Positions 39,229 to 46,662 are shown, counted from the stretch's first letter. The stretch: 64,000 nucleotides of DNA from Liquorilactobacillus cacaonum DSM 21116 (GCF_001436735.1 NZ_AYZE01000015.1:65215-129214); one strand, 5' to 3'. A program made the numbers and translations. Notes: generated from the sequence alone by a model not told the origin.

Positions 39229-40668
39229 TTATACTTTATCTTTATTTGCTAAGTATGAATTCTTCATTCCGTATGCAAAGTATATAACTAACCCAATTGC
39301 AAACCAGATTAATGCATATAACTTTGCATCATCCCCTAGACCCCAAAAAACTCCAAAAGATCCCAGAAAAGCGATTCCTGGTAAAATTGGATAAAATGGC
39401 ATTTTAAACCCTGGAATAGGTAAATCTTTTCCTTCACGAGGGCGTAATGCATAAATTCCAATAGAAACAAACATAAACGCAATTAACGTCCCAGCCGAAA
39501 TCAATTGGGCTAAAAAGGCAAAAGGAAATAAGGCTCCAATCACAACACCGATTGCTGCAAGCGTGTAAGTAGAATGATTAGGTAATTTATTTTTACTCAG
39601 TTTGCCTAACCATTTTGGTAACATCCCATCCCTTCCAAATGAGTACAATAAACGTGAACCAGCCATCATCATGCCAATTAATGCAGTCACCATTCCAATA
39701 ACCGCAATTGTTTGGACAACTGTTGCAATAATTGGGTGACCACTCTGTCGTAAGGCCCATCCAATTGGTTCAGCATTGTTGGCATAATTTCTATAATTAA
39801 ACATTCCAACAATTACTAGTGACACAACAATAAATAACACAACCGCTATGAGCAATGAGCCTAGTATGCCACGTGGCATTGTTTTTTGTGGGTTTTTTGC
39901 CTCAGCTGCGTTGGCTGCGATTGAATCAAATCCAATATATGACAAAAAAATTGCAGAAATCCCTGCATAAATTCCTTGCCATCCACCAAAAGCAGAACCA
40001 TCAGAATTTAAATGGTACTTAGGAATAAAAGGAAAATAATTAGTTTTATGCAGAGCTGTCATTCCGACTACAATAAATAAAATAATTGCTGAAACTTTAA
40101 GCAGCACTAAAATATTCTCAATTCGTGCAACTCCAGAAACTCCCTTTGATAATAAAATTGCAACCGCAATAACAACGATTAATGCCACTAAGTCAATAAT
40201 TCCCCCCTCTGTGCCATATGCATTTGCCAATTGCTTAGGAAAACTAATACCCAAAGGTTCAAGTAACCCACGAAAATTAGCTGATATTCCAGATGCAACA
40301 AATGCGACTGCAATAAAATATTCAGCTAATAAAGCCCATCCAGCAATCCAGGCAAAAAACTCTCCAAAAACTACATTTATCCATGAATAAGCAGACCCTG
40401 CAAAAGGCATTACTGATGACATCTCAGCATAAGCAAAAGCAACTAATCCTGCAACAATTGCAGCCAATAAAAAGGATATAACAACTGCTGGCCCAGCATG
40501 TGATGCTGCAACAACACCAGGGAGAGTAAATATTGATGTTGAAACAATTGTGCCTACCCCTAATGCCAGAAAATCTTTAACAGTCAAAACTTGTGCTAAA
40601 TGCGCATCTTTATTTTTATAAACATTTGGATCTTCTTTTAAAAATAACCTTTTTAAAAAACTTTTCAT
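39229..40668 (-). CDS. amino acid permease (APC superfamily, cationic amino acid transporter type)
   Basis: A 479-residue integral membrane protein with about 12-13 hydrophobic segments. The N-terminus carries LTVKDFLALGVGTIVSTSIFTLPG, the APC substrate-binding helix with the Gly-rich break, followed by GPAVVISFLLAAIVAGLVAFAYAEMSS. The YSWINVVFGEFFAWIAGW and FIGFDSIAANAAEAKNPQKTMPRGI stretches fit the CAT/YfnA branch. GGAGGGG precedes the ATG. Transcribed alone. Exact substrate cannot be told from sequence. Confidence 0.9.
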   Translation of the reverse strand: MKSFLKRLFLKEDPNVYKNKDAHLAQVLTVKDFLALGVGTIVSTSIFTLPGVVAASHAGPAVVISFLLAAIVAGLVAFAYAEMSSVMPFAGSAYSWINVVFGEFFAWIAGWALLAEYFIAVAFVASGISANFRGLLEPLGISFPKQLANAYGTEGGIIDLVALIVVIAVAILLSKGVSGVARIENILVLLKVSAIILFIVVGMTALHKTNYFPFIPKYHLNSDGSAFGGWQGIYAGISAIFLSYIGFDSIAANAAEAKNPQKTMPRGILGSLLIAVVLFIVVSLVIVGMFNYRNYANNAEPIGWALRQSGHPIIATVVQTIAVIGMVTALIGMMMAGSRLLYSFGRDGMLPKWLGKLSKNKLPNHSTYTLAAIGVVIGALFPFAFLAQLISAGTLIAFMFVSIGIYALRPREGKDLPIPGFKMPFYPILPGIAFLGSFGVFWGLGDDAKLYALIWFAIGLVIYFAYGMKNSYLANKDKV

Positions 40669-40836
40669 ATGTAATTAACCCCTCCTGTAAATTAATAAAT
40701 AACAAGATTATATCAATTTCATTAGAAAAGTCAACAGCAAAACTTTTTTTTATTCACAAAAAACACCACAAAAATTAATAAAATTAATGAATTTCACAAA
40801 ATAACTTACTTTTTAAAATTAACATCCTCAATTTCA

Positions 40837-41232
40837 TTAATTCATGATTACTTTTTGTAAAAAAATTACTGGAGCAAGGATAATAAAAAAACAATGTTTC
40901 ATAAAACTCAAAAAAAAGTTCAATAATATATCTCTTGAATCATTTTCCCTATTATTATTTCTCTGTGATCTTTTCATTCTTTGCTCTTCTTGCTGTAATG
41001 AAGTAAATTCCTTATTAGTTCTACTCATAACCTCTGAAATAACTTCTTTATCTTTTTTTATCTCAATATTCATCATATTAAATGGATTTAATAGAAGAAA
41101 GTTACTGATCAAGTAGTAATCCAACACAAGTTTCCAATTATATGCAGCTATTAATTGTACTAGAGCAAACAAAACGATAAATGAACAGATGCTATTAATT
41201 AATGCTTTCCCATATTTTCCAAAATTAGCCAT
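40837..41232 (-). CDS. small membrane protein, function unknown
   Basis: A 131-residue protein with two N-terminal hydrophobic segments (about residues 12-30 and 35-52), a hydrophilic middle rich in Lys/Glu/Arg/Asn (about 58-100) and one C-terminal hydrophobic segment (about 104-127). GAGG lies 8 bases before the ATG. I do not recognise a family. It is the most distal of three minus-strand genes with a UspA protein, separated by 114 bases from the next. Confidence 0.65.
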   Translation of the reverse strand: MANFGKYGKALINSICSFIVLFALVQLIAAYNWKLVLDYYLISNFLLLNPFNMMNIEIKKDKEVISEVMSRTNKEFTSLQQEEQRMKRSQRNNNRENDSRDILLNFFLSFMKHCFFIILAPVIFLQKVIMN

Positions 41233-41346
41233 AATAAATTCCTCAATTCAGTTTAAATTATCCGCGCAAACAAAATTTTGTTCAATAAAAAAGCCAAGGT
41301 TAAAAAACGACCCCAGCTATATTCCCTTGCAAAAACTTAGATAGTT

Positions 41347-41679
41347 CTACAATTTAATAAGTTCAGAAAAAACTTTTCTATTTACAAGATTTATATAAAT
41401 CACAGTTACCGTATATAAATCAAGAAAATAAATGACTAACCCAAGATTTCCTTGCATCATCATTACTATCGATACCCAAAATAAACATTGGCTTAACAAA
41501 GTCCATCTTTTTCGAACTTTAATTGCATCTACTATATTTTTATTTGCATCCTCTGTAAGCTTTATCTTTCTCCCATTATTTAGCTTATCTTTTAATTTTC
41601 TTACCACTAGTCCTAATTTAATATTATATGCCATTAAGCCAATTAAACTAACAAAGGCAATTAATTCAATGATTGTCAT
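41347..41679 (-). CDS. small membrane protein, function unknown
   Basis: A 110-residue protein starting MTIIELIAFVSLIGLMAY, with one N-terminal hydrophobic segment, a basic stretch (RKLKDKLNNGRKIK) and two further hydrophobic segments from about residue 60. ATG 41679 is chosen because GCGAGG lies 8 bases ahead and places it 16 bases after the uspA stop; a longer frame overlaps uspA. No family recognised. Probably co-transcribed with uspA. Confidence 0.65.
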   Translation of the reverse strand: MTIIELIAFVSLIGLMAYNIKLGLVVRKLKDKLNNGRKIKLTEDANKNIVDAIKVRKRWTLLSQCLFWVSIVMMMQGNLGLVIYFLDLYTVTVIYINLVNRKVFSELIKL

Positions 41680-41695
41680 TGCAATAACCTCGCTT

Positions 41696-42142
41696 TCAAC
41701 CAACAACTAATACATCGCAGCTAGCAGTTCTAATAACTCCATCAGTTACAGAACCCACAAATATTCTGCTAACAGTTGACATTCCCGTTTTTCCTAATAC
41801 AATCAAGTCTATTGGATAGTCATCTACAAAATCCTTAGCAATTACTACTCTTGGAGAACCGAATCTAGCATGCACCTCAACATTATTGAAACCATCCTTA
41901 AGAATTCTTTCCTTCAATTTTTCAAGATACTGCTTCACTGTCTCAAAGGTTGAATATACTACATCACCAGATATGCTAATAATTCCACCAAAATTATTTG
42001 TAAACTGCTTTGTATCAATTACATTTAAAATTTCAAGAGAACTATTATTTCGCTTAGCAATTTCAATCGCTTTTTCAAGTGCTTTCTCTGCATTTTTGGA
42101 ACCATCAACCGGAACTAAAATACTTCTGTAATTCTGTTCCAT
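41696..42142 (-). CDS. universal stress protein UspA family
   Basis: A 148-residue single Usp domain: YRSILVPVDGSKNAEKALEKAIEIA at the N-terminus and the ATP-binding motif GKTGMSTVSRIFVGSVTDGVI (G-2x-G-9x-G-S) near the C-terminus, ending CDVLVVG. An ATP-binding rather than UspA-type non-binding member. GGGGGAAG precedes the ATG. It heads a small operon with two membrane proteins of unknown function. Confidence 0.9.
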   Translation of the reverse strand: MEQNYRSILVPVDGSKNAEKALEKAIEIAKRNNSSLEILNVIDTKQFTNNFGGIISISGDVVYSTFETVKQYLEKLKERILKDGFNNVEVHARFGSPRVVIAKDFVDDYPIDLIVLGKTGMSTVSRIFVGSVTDGVIRTASCDVLVVG

Positions 42143-42329
42143 TGGTCTTCCCCCTTACCTTTCGCAATTAATATAACATCTTATCTATATAATTTCTTCA
42201 AAAATACTATATCGTTAAGTAATCTTAACCTCCTGTACATCATCAAACCTTACTATAATTTTAAATGTTATCCCTCTACTATTCAAGTATTTCGAAATTA
42301 TTGTTCTTTTATTTTATACGAGTATATTG

Positions 42330-42335
42330 TATAAT
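42330..42335 (+). promoter_or_regulatory. -10 element of tRNA-Leu
   Basis: Consensus TATAAT 21 bases before the tRNA 5' end; the matching -35 region is weak (TTTTAT-like). Confidence 0.5.
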
Positions 42336-42356
42336 ATCTTGGTATTATTATTTCTT

Positions 42357-42440
42357 GCCCTCGTGGCGGAATTGGCAGACGCGCAGCGTTCAGGTCGCTG
42401 TTTGGTTTTCCAAGTACAGGTTCGACTCCTGCCGAGGGCA
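42357..42440 (+). tRNA. tRNA-Leu, anticodon CAG
   Basis: An 84-base class II cloverleaf: acceptor GCCCTCG / CGAGGGC with A73, D-arm GGCGGAATTGGCAGACGCGC, anticodon arm CAGCG-TTCAGGT-CGCTG (anticodon CAG, codon CUG), long variable arm, T-loop TTCGACT. CCA is not encoded. The T-stem ACAGG / CCTGC has an A-C mismatch at its base. Leu tRNA genes are common phage integration sites, and accessory DNA begins right after it. Confidence 0.95.
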
Positions 42441-42474
42441 TAGAGTGGCACTGGTTTAAAGGCATTTTTGAATG

Positions 42475-42496
42475 ATTTGTGCAACATTTGTGCAAC
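42475..42496 (+). repeat. 11-bp tandem repeat downstream of tRNA-Leu
   Basis: ATTTGTGCAAC occurs twice in perfect tandem (42475-42485, 42486-42496), 34 bases past the tRNA. It resembles arm-type or core-adjacent repeats near integrase attachment sites, but no integrase gene is present. Confidence 0.6.
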
Positions 42497-42525
42497 ATTA
42501 TTCGAAAATGCTTTTTTTGTCTTTT

Positions 42526-42551
42526 GCGTACTTAATATTGAACAGAAAATT
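42526..42551 (+). repeat. 26-bp direct repeat, left copy
   Basis: Starts GCGTACTTAATA and ends ACAGAAAATT; identical over all 26 bases to 45112-45137. Together they bracket a 2.56-kb cassette with the ATPase/nuclease pair. It lies 86 bases past tRNA-Leu. Confidence 0.9.
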
Positions 42552-42570
42552 CAATAAGGAGTTTTGCAAA

Positions 42571-42773
42571 ATGACAAGAAATGAATTGATCAATAACTTA
42601 ATAGGTACGGAAATAATCATAAAAGAAAATCACTACTCTAAAATATTAAATAAAGTAGTGACTGCCGAGTATCCTATATATTATGTATAGTAGAAACTGA
42701 AAAATTAGTTGACTCAATTAGCTGGCATGAAAAAAGTATTGAAGAAATTCTTCTGTTAGTTGAAGAGTATTAA
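42571..42773 (+). pseudogene. small protein gene broken by a frameshift
   Basis: Begins MTRNELINNLIGTEIIIKEN with AAGGAG upstream, and stops after ...YPIYYV at 42690. The -1 frame continues without a break as IVETEKLVDSISWHEKSI and ends EEILLLVEEY at 42773. Joining the frames would give a protein of about 67 residues. No slippery heptamer is visible, so a single-base deletion is more likely than programmed frameshifting. Family not recognised; the style is like short phage or plasmid proteins. It lies 19 bases after the left 26-bp repeat. Confidence 0.65.
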
Positions 42774-42901
42774 TCTTCTTAAAAAATTAACTCCCCGTTG
42801 CTGTGCCAACGTTGACCATCAAAGCAGATGAACTTGATTTTAAAGTTTGTTTACTTTTTTGAGCTAAGCATATAATCATCTCTGTCTTGAAAGCAAACAC
42901 A

Positions 42902-43474
42902 TCATTTTAATAAGTTATTAAATTGGAATCTATTACCTTTTAAAAAGTTTGCACTCATATTTCTGTAGACGTGTTGATTCTGACTGCTACCCCTCTGCAC
43001 CACTCGACGTCCTCTTTTATAATTTAAACAAATATAATGAGTTTGCCACCCATCAAAAATAGAATCTTTTAACTCTGAACTTCCATATCCCGAACAAAAT
43101 AATAAATGTTCGGCCCATTTTTTTCCAGAATACAACTGTTCTATAATTTCTTCCTTCCTGCAATTAGTATTCTTTAACTCAATAAAAATTACCAATTTTA
43201 AACTTTCATTTAATATAACATAATCACAGTCCTTTGGTTCAGACTTAAGATAATGGGCATAGTTTTTTAGCTCTTCTAAATTTTTCAAAATTAAAAACTT
43301 CTGTTTTCTTAAATCTTCTGTTAATTCAATAATAAAACTATAAGATTTAGTATTTTTGTTTCCATCATTATTTTTTTCGGAAAGCTTAATTGATCTTTTA
43401 TTCTCTATTATCTCAAAATAACTCGATTTCAATGTTTGACTCACCATATTCCCAAGTTCATCATCAGTCATCAT
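42902..43474 (-). CDS. PD-(D/E)XK-like nuclease, partner of the ATPase
   Basis: A protein of about 190 residues. In the full-frame numbering (from GTG 43483), KDCDYVIL (Asp 85/87) is followed by LVIFIELKNTN (Glu 102, Lys 104) and EEIIEQLYSG (Gln 116): the D-(about 14)-E-x-K-...-Q spacing of PD-(D/E)XK nucleases. The C-terminus is basic (KRGRRVVQRGSSQNQ). Starts GTG 43483, ATG 43474 and ATG 43471 all lie inside the end of the ATPase gene, so translation is coupled. Family assignment is inference from motif spacing; no named family is claimed. Confidence 0.6.
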   Translation of the reverse strand: MMTDDELGNMVSQTLKSSYFEIIENKRSIKLSEKNNDGNKNTKSYSFIIELTEDLRKQKFLILKNLEELKNYAHYLKSEPKDCDYVILNESLKLVIFIELKNTNCRKEEIIEQLYSGKKWAEHLLFCSGYGSSELKDSIFDGWQTHYICLNYKRGRRVVQRGSSQNQHVYRNMSANFLKGNRFQFNNLLK

Positions 43475-44873
43475 GTTTTTCACACTCGCTATACTTCTCT
43501 ATTAACTTATCAAACTCATTCTGAAGTGTTTCATACGGAGAATCGAAATTGCTTAGATAATCATCTTCCCAAATTTTATCATTTCCGTGAATTTCGCCAT
43601 TTTCAAAATTAAAAGTTGAGATTGTTGAAGCTTCACCCTTTAACTTAATTTTTTCAGATAATGCTATATTAGTCATGGCTCTCATTATATAATCACTATG
43701 AGTTGATATGAATAATTTAATTCCTCTATTTGATAATTCATAAAGTATTTTGCTTAACTCAACTTGTTTAAATGGATCTAAATTCATTTCTGGTTCATCT
43801 ATAAACAATACACCCTTAGCCATTCCACTTGCATTTAACATAACTTCCATATAGATGTCCATACCATACAGAGACTTAATGGATGAAGAAGTTACGTTGA
43901 ATGGATATGACTTCTTCTTAAATTTAACTACCCCACCTTTAGTAATTGAATATAATTGCCGAAACGCTAACTGCGAATCTTTATTTCTTACATATTTTCC
44001 TCCCAAAACATTTAGCAAGAAATCATCATTTCTTTGTTTATCACTAGGTTCGAAAAGGGGCCTTATCCATTGTACAGTGTTTAGAAAAATTATATAGTCA
44101 GAAATCGGAGCAGGATAATTGGGATATTTTTTTATGTTTTCGCTAACTTTATTAGATCGTTCAGCATTAATCTCTTCTCTAAAAACGTTAACTCCATTAC
44201 GCTCCGCAGGAATGTAAACATCGCCGAAAAAATTACTTCCCTGAAAGAATCCCTGCATGACTTTGTTAGCCATTAAGATAGCAGACTTTTTTGTAACTTT
44301 TTTTTCTGCCGCTTCCTCCCCTTCAATTTCCTTCTTAAGACGCAACGATGGCTCTCTCACATATTTAAATACTATAGTTACTTTATCATTTGCTTTATTA
44401 TTTTCACTTTGAACAAGTTGGCTGTAAACTCCTTGTTCAGACAACCTTAATCCAAAACTTTTTTCTTTAGCCTCATAAATATTATCAACATTGTTATTAA
44501 TAACGAGCCTTTTTAAATCCTGTTCGCTCAATTCAAGTTCCATATCCTTAAATTCGTCCTTAGGTAAAGAAAAAACATTTGTCGTAATAGAAATATAATT
44601 TTCAGTTATATCCTTTAAAATTTTCGATATTAATCTATCCTCCAGCGTAGATACTTCACTAATTTCTATTATAAATCCTTGAGAGTCTGTTTCCATAATT
44701 TTAATAGAATTATCAGCTATAAATTTATACTCTTCTCTTCTCACATATTTTAATATTCCATAAAAAAGGTAAGACAAATACGTTTTACCACTATTATTTT
44801 TACCAAAAAAAACATTTACATTATTGAGAGAAAAATTTGCTCTCCTTATTGGTCCTAAATTTTCTATTTTCAT
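43464..44873 (-). CDS. AAA15-type (OLD/RecF-like) ATPase
   Basis: A 469-residue ATPase with N-terminal MKIENLGPIRRANFSL, Walker A FGKNNSGKT (residues 24-31), the AAA15 hallmark YIPAERNGV in the middle, Walker B VLFIDEPEMNLDP (Asp 359, Glu 360) and H-loop STHSDYI (390-396). No nuclease or TOPRIM domain is fused to it; the region after the H-loop is short. Such ATPases pair with an effector nuclease in several anti-phage systems. It has its own promoter, heads a two-gene operon overlapping the nuclease gene, and lies between perfect 26-bp repeats. Confidence 0.88.
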   Translation of the reverse strand: MKIENLGPIRRANFSLNNVNVFFGKNNSGKTYLSYLFYGILKYVRREEYKFIADNSIKIMETDSQGFIIEISEVSTLEDRLISKILKDITENYISITTNVFSLPKDEFKDMELELSEQDLKRLVINNNVDNIYEAKEKSFGLRLSEQGVYSQLVQSENNKANDKVTIVFKYVREPSLRLKKEIEGEEAAEKKVTKKSAILMANKVMQGFFQGSNFFGDVYIPAERNGVNVFREEINAERSNKVSENIKKYPNYPAPISDYIIFLNTVQWIRPLFEPSDKQRNDDFLLNVLGGKYVRNKDSQLAFRQLYSITKGGVVKFKKKSYPFNVTSSSIKSLYGMDIYMEVMLNASGMAKGVLFIDEPEMNLDPFKQVELSKILYELSNRGIKLFISTHSDYIMRAMTNIALSEKIKLKGEASTISTFNFENGEIHGNDKIWEDDYLSNFDSPYETLQNEFDKLIEKYSECEKHDD

Positions 44874-44913
44874 TACTATACCTACTTAAAATTGAATTCT
44901 TTTTATATGAATT

Positions 44914-44941
44914 AGTATAGTCTATATATTTCTTAATGCAA
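44914..44941 (-). promoter_or_regulatory. promoter of the ATPase/nuclease operon
   Basis: Minus-strand TTGCAT (44936-44941) and TATACT (44914-44919), spacer 16, ending about 40 bases before the ATPase ATG. Confidence 0.65.
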
Positions 44942-44944
44942 ATA

Positions 44945-44989
44945 AAAGCCTAATCCAAAAACCACTTTCAATTAAGGCAGTGGGGCTTT
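44945..44989. terminator. hairpin with CACTTTCAATTAAG core
   Basis: Inner arms CCACT / AGTGG and outer arms AAAGCC / GGCTTT, followed on the plus strand by TTTTTTT. Related in sequence to the hairpins at 46448-46463 and 46635-46662. Confidence 0.6.
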
Positions 44990-45111
44990 TTTTATTCAAT
45001 ATAATATAGACGATTATCTTAAGTCTACTTGAATTAAACAAGCACCAAGTATAACCCCTGACTCAAACTCTACTTTTTGCTTTTATTTTACTAGATTAAT
45101 TAATCTGTTTG

Positions 45112-45137
45112 GCGTACTTAATATTGAACAGAAAATT
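45112..45137 (+). repeat. 26-bp direct repeat, right copy
   Basis: Identical to 42526-42551. Its last bases also form the left arm of a hairpin (TTGAACA 45124-45130 / TGTTCAA 45142-45148) that overlaps the stop of the HAD gene; only the left arm is present at the other copy. Confidence 0.9.
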
Positions 45138-45144
45138 TTTTTGT

Positions 45145-45957
45145 TCAATTTTTAAATATCGGAATAGATCTCAGCGCGTATGCTATACCATCCTCTATGT
45201 TTGACTTAGTAATGTACGTTGCTTTTGCTTTAATCTCAGGAAAAGCATTACCCATTGCAATTTTATATGAAACTCTATCAAACATTGCTAAGTCGTTAAA
45301 TCCGTTACCAAAACATGCAGTTTCATCAATATTCAATTTTTCGCATCCAATTATATAGTCAATTCCACGAGACTTTTTAGCATCAATACTGGTAATCTCT
45401 AAATGTGTATCATCTGATTGTTGAATGTTCACATCTGGTAAAGATAATTTTTCAAAAAATTCTTTTAGCTTACTCATTTCAGTAGTATCAAACGTAATTA
45501 ACATAACTTTAAATAACGGTGTACTACTCCTATCAAATACTTTTGAGAATGGCATTAAAGAAGGATATTGATTAGTCAATGACGATTCAAAAACGGTACC
45601 ATCATCATTTTCTTCTGCTAGCCACTGTTCACGATTATATAAGCTAAGACTAACTTCTGGAAACAGCTCCTGAATTTTTCTAACAATCAATTGAACAGTT
45701 GTTAAATCTATAGGACATTCACTTAATGCTGTGATGCCATGTTCTTGTGGCAAATATATCAAGCCACCATTAAAAGCAATTTGTGGTTCGGTTAATCCTA
45801 ATGCTCGAATAGCATCTTGCATTTCCAGCGGAGCACGTGCTGATACAAGTGTTAAAGGTATCTGTGCTGTTTTAACTGCCTCAACTGTCACAGGCGACAC
45901 TTGCCCAAAGTCATTTAAAAGAGTACCATCCATATCGGAAAAAATATGTTTTATCAT
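45145..45957 (-). CDS. HAD superfamily phosphatase, Cof type
   Basis: A 270-residue Cof-type (IIB) HAD hydrolase of the cytoplasm. Motif I FSDMDGTLLND contains the nucleophile Asp, motif II TLVSARA, a lysine around KKSRGIDYI, and motif IV CFGNGFNDLAMF with the metal-binding Asp (the first residue is Asn-Gly-Phe-Asn-Asp in place of the common GDxxND). Members dephosphorylate sugar phosphates or FMN; the substrate here is unknown. AAGGAGG lies 8 bases before the ATG. It lies just outside the right 26-bp repeat. Confidence 0.88.
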   Translation of the reverse strand: MIKHIFSDMDGTLLNDFGQVSPVTVEAVKTAQIPLTLVSARAPLEMQDAIRALGLTEPQIAFNGGLIYLPQEHGITALSECPIDLTTVQLIVRKIQELFPEVSLSLYNREQWLAEENDDGTVFESSLTNQYPSLMPFSKVFDRSSTPLFKVMLITFDTTEMSKLKEFFEKLSLPDVNIQQSDDTHLEITSIDAKKSRGIDYIIGCEKLNIDETACFGNGFNDLAMFDRVSYKIAMGNAFPEIKAKATYITKSNIEDGIAYALRSIPIFKN

Positions 45958-46160
45958 TTATAGTCCTCCTTAAATTTCTATAAGTATATTGCCTTGCTTC
46001 AGAAAACTCCATAATAATAATTACCCAAACGCCATTTTACACCCTTCCTCACCCCAGATACAACATATAAAGGAACAGAACAGTTAGTTCTTTTAGAGTT
46101 AAAAAATTTCGAATTAAAGTTGAATTAAAGTGGTATTATAAAAATAAAGGTCTGATTTTT

Positions 46161-46439
46161 ATGCGGTTAGTCGGGAAAAGTGGCAAATCATTATTCCGTG
46201 AACAAAATTGTTTAATAGATATGCTAACTAAAGACATCGAGAATCATGGAAATTTTAGGTGTTGGTATCATTTTAAAATCTTTGATGGAATTAAATTGTA
46301 TACTTCCTATACAAAAATTGAGGATTACCATTCAGAATTAATTTCTAAAGCTCAATGTTGTGAAGATGGAGAATACTTTGAAAGTATTCAAGCTACTGAC
46401 TTACTAAAAATACTGAAAAGGCGAAATAAGGTTGATTAA
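46161..46439 (+). CDS. orphan 92-residue protein, function unknown
   Basis: Begins MRLVGKSGKSLFREQNCLID, with FRCWYHFKIFDGIKLYTSYT and ends LLKILKRRNKVD. Basic and soluble; no motif I can name. The only plus-strand ORF of note in this stretch. AAAGG lies about 9 bases before the ATG. A hairpin with poor U-tract follows at once. Its setting between a HAD gene and a phage endolysin remnant suggests a phage-derived gene. Confidence 0.5.
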   Translation: MRLVGKSGKSLFREQNCLIDMLTKDIENHGNFRCWYHFKIFDGIKLYTSYTKIEDYHSELISKAQCCEDGEYFESIQATDLLKILKRRNKVD

Positions 46440-46447
46440 AAAAAACC

Positions 46448-46463
46448 CACTCAATTAAGAGTG
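46448..46463 (+). repeat. short hairpin CACTC-AATTAA-GAGTG
   Basis: Five-bp perfect arms with loop AATTAA directly after the 92-residue ORF stop; related to hairpins at 44945-44989 and 46635-46662. It has no clear downstream U-tract, so its terminator role is doubtful. Confidence 0.5.
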
Positions 46464-46545
46464 AGACATGTCTAGGTTGCATATAAAACACAAGCTATAT
46501 TTTAACTTATTTATATATGCTTTTCAATACAGTTCACTAAAAAAC

Positions 46546-46580
46546 ATATAAAATATATTTTGGAGGCATATATTTTATAT
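46546..46580. repeat. 13-bp perfect inverted repeat with GGAGG in the loop
   Basis: Arms ATATAAAATATAT (46546-46558) and ATATATTTTATAT (46568-46580) flank the 9-base loop TTTGGAGGC. No start codon in good context follows on the plus strand. Confidence 0.6.
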
Positions 46581-46634
46581 AGGTTGCATTATAGCACTAA
46601 TGCCAAAAATATAAACCCTTATTTATACAAAAAT

Positions 46635-46662
46635 AACCCCCACTCAATTAAGAATGGGGGTT
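46635..46662 (-). terminator. terminator of the endolysin remnant
   Basis: Arms AACCCCCAC / AATGGGGGTT around CTCAATTAAG; on the minus strand followed by ATTTTTG, on the plus strand by TTTTAAT. It lies 45 bases past the endolysin stop. Confidence 0.75.

Noticed and set aside
42475-42496. CRISPR-like repeat
   Set aside because: Only two 11-bp units in direct tandem with no spacers; no cas genes in the window.
42298-42498. Minus-strand ORF of 66 codons across tRNA-Leu
   Set aside because: It is antisense to the tRNA gene and has no ribosome binding site or recognisable protein.
42680-42695. Programmed -1 frameshift in the small ORF
   Set aside because: No X-XXY-YYZ slippery heptamer or downstream hairpin at the junction; a one-base deletion is simpler.
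43464-44873. ATPase read as an ABC transporter or RecF
   Set aside because: No transporter signature or membrane partner; the YIPAER and DEPEMNLDP motifs and THSDYI loop fit AAA15/OLD ATPases, and no recF neighbourhood is present.
45010-45090. Minus-strand fragment reading KVEFESGVILGACLIQVDLR
   Set aside because: Only about 22 codons without start or ribosome binding site; may be a decayed gene end but cannot be assigned.
45124-45148. Terminator of the HAD gene at the right 26-bp repeat
   Set aside because: The TTGAACA / TGTTCAA stem overlaps the stop codon and has no U-tract after it on the minus strand.
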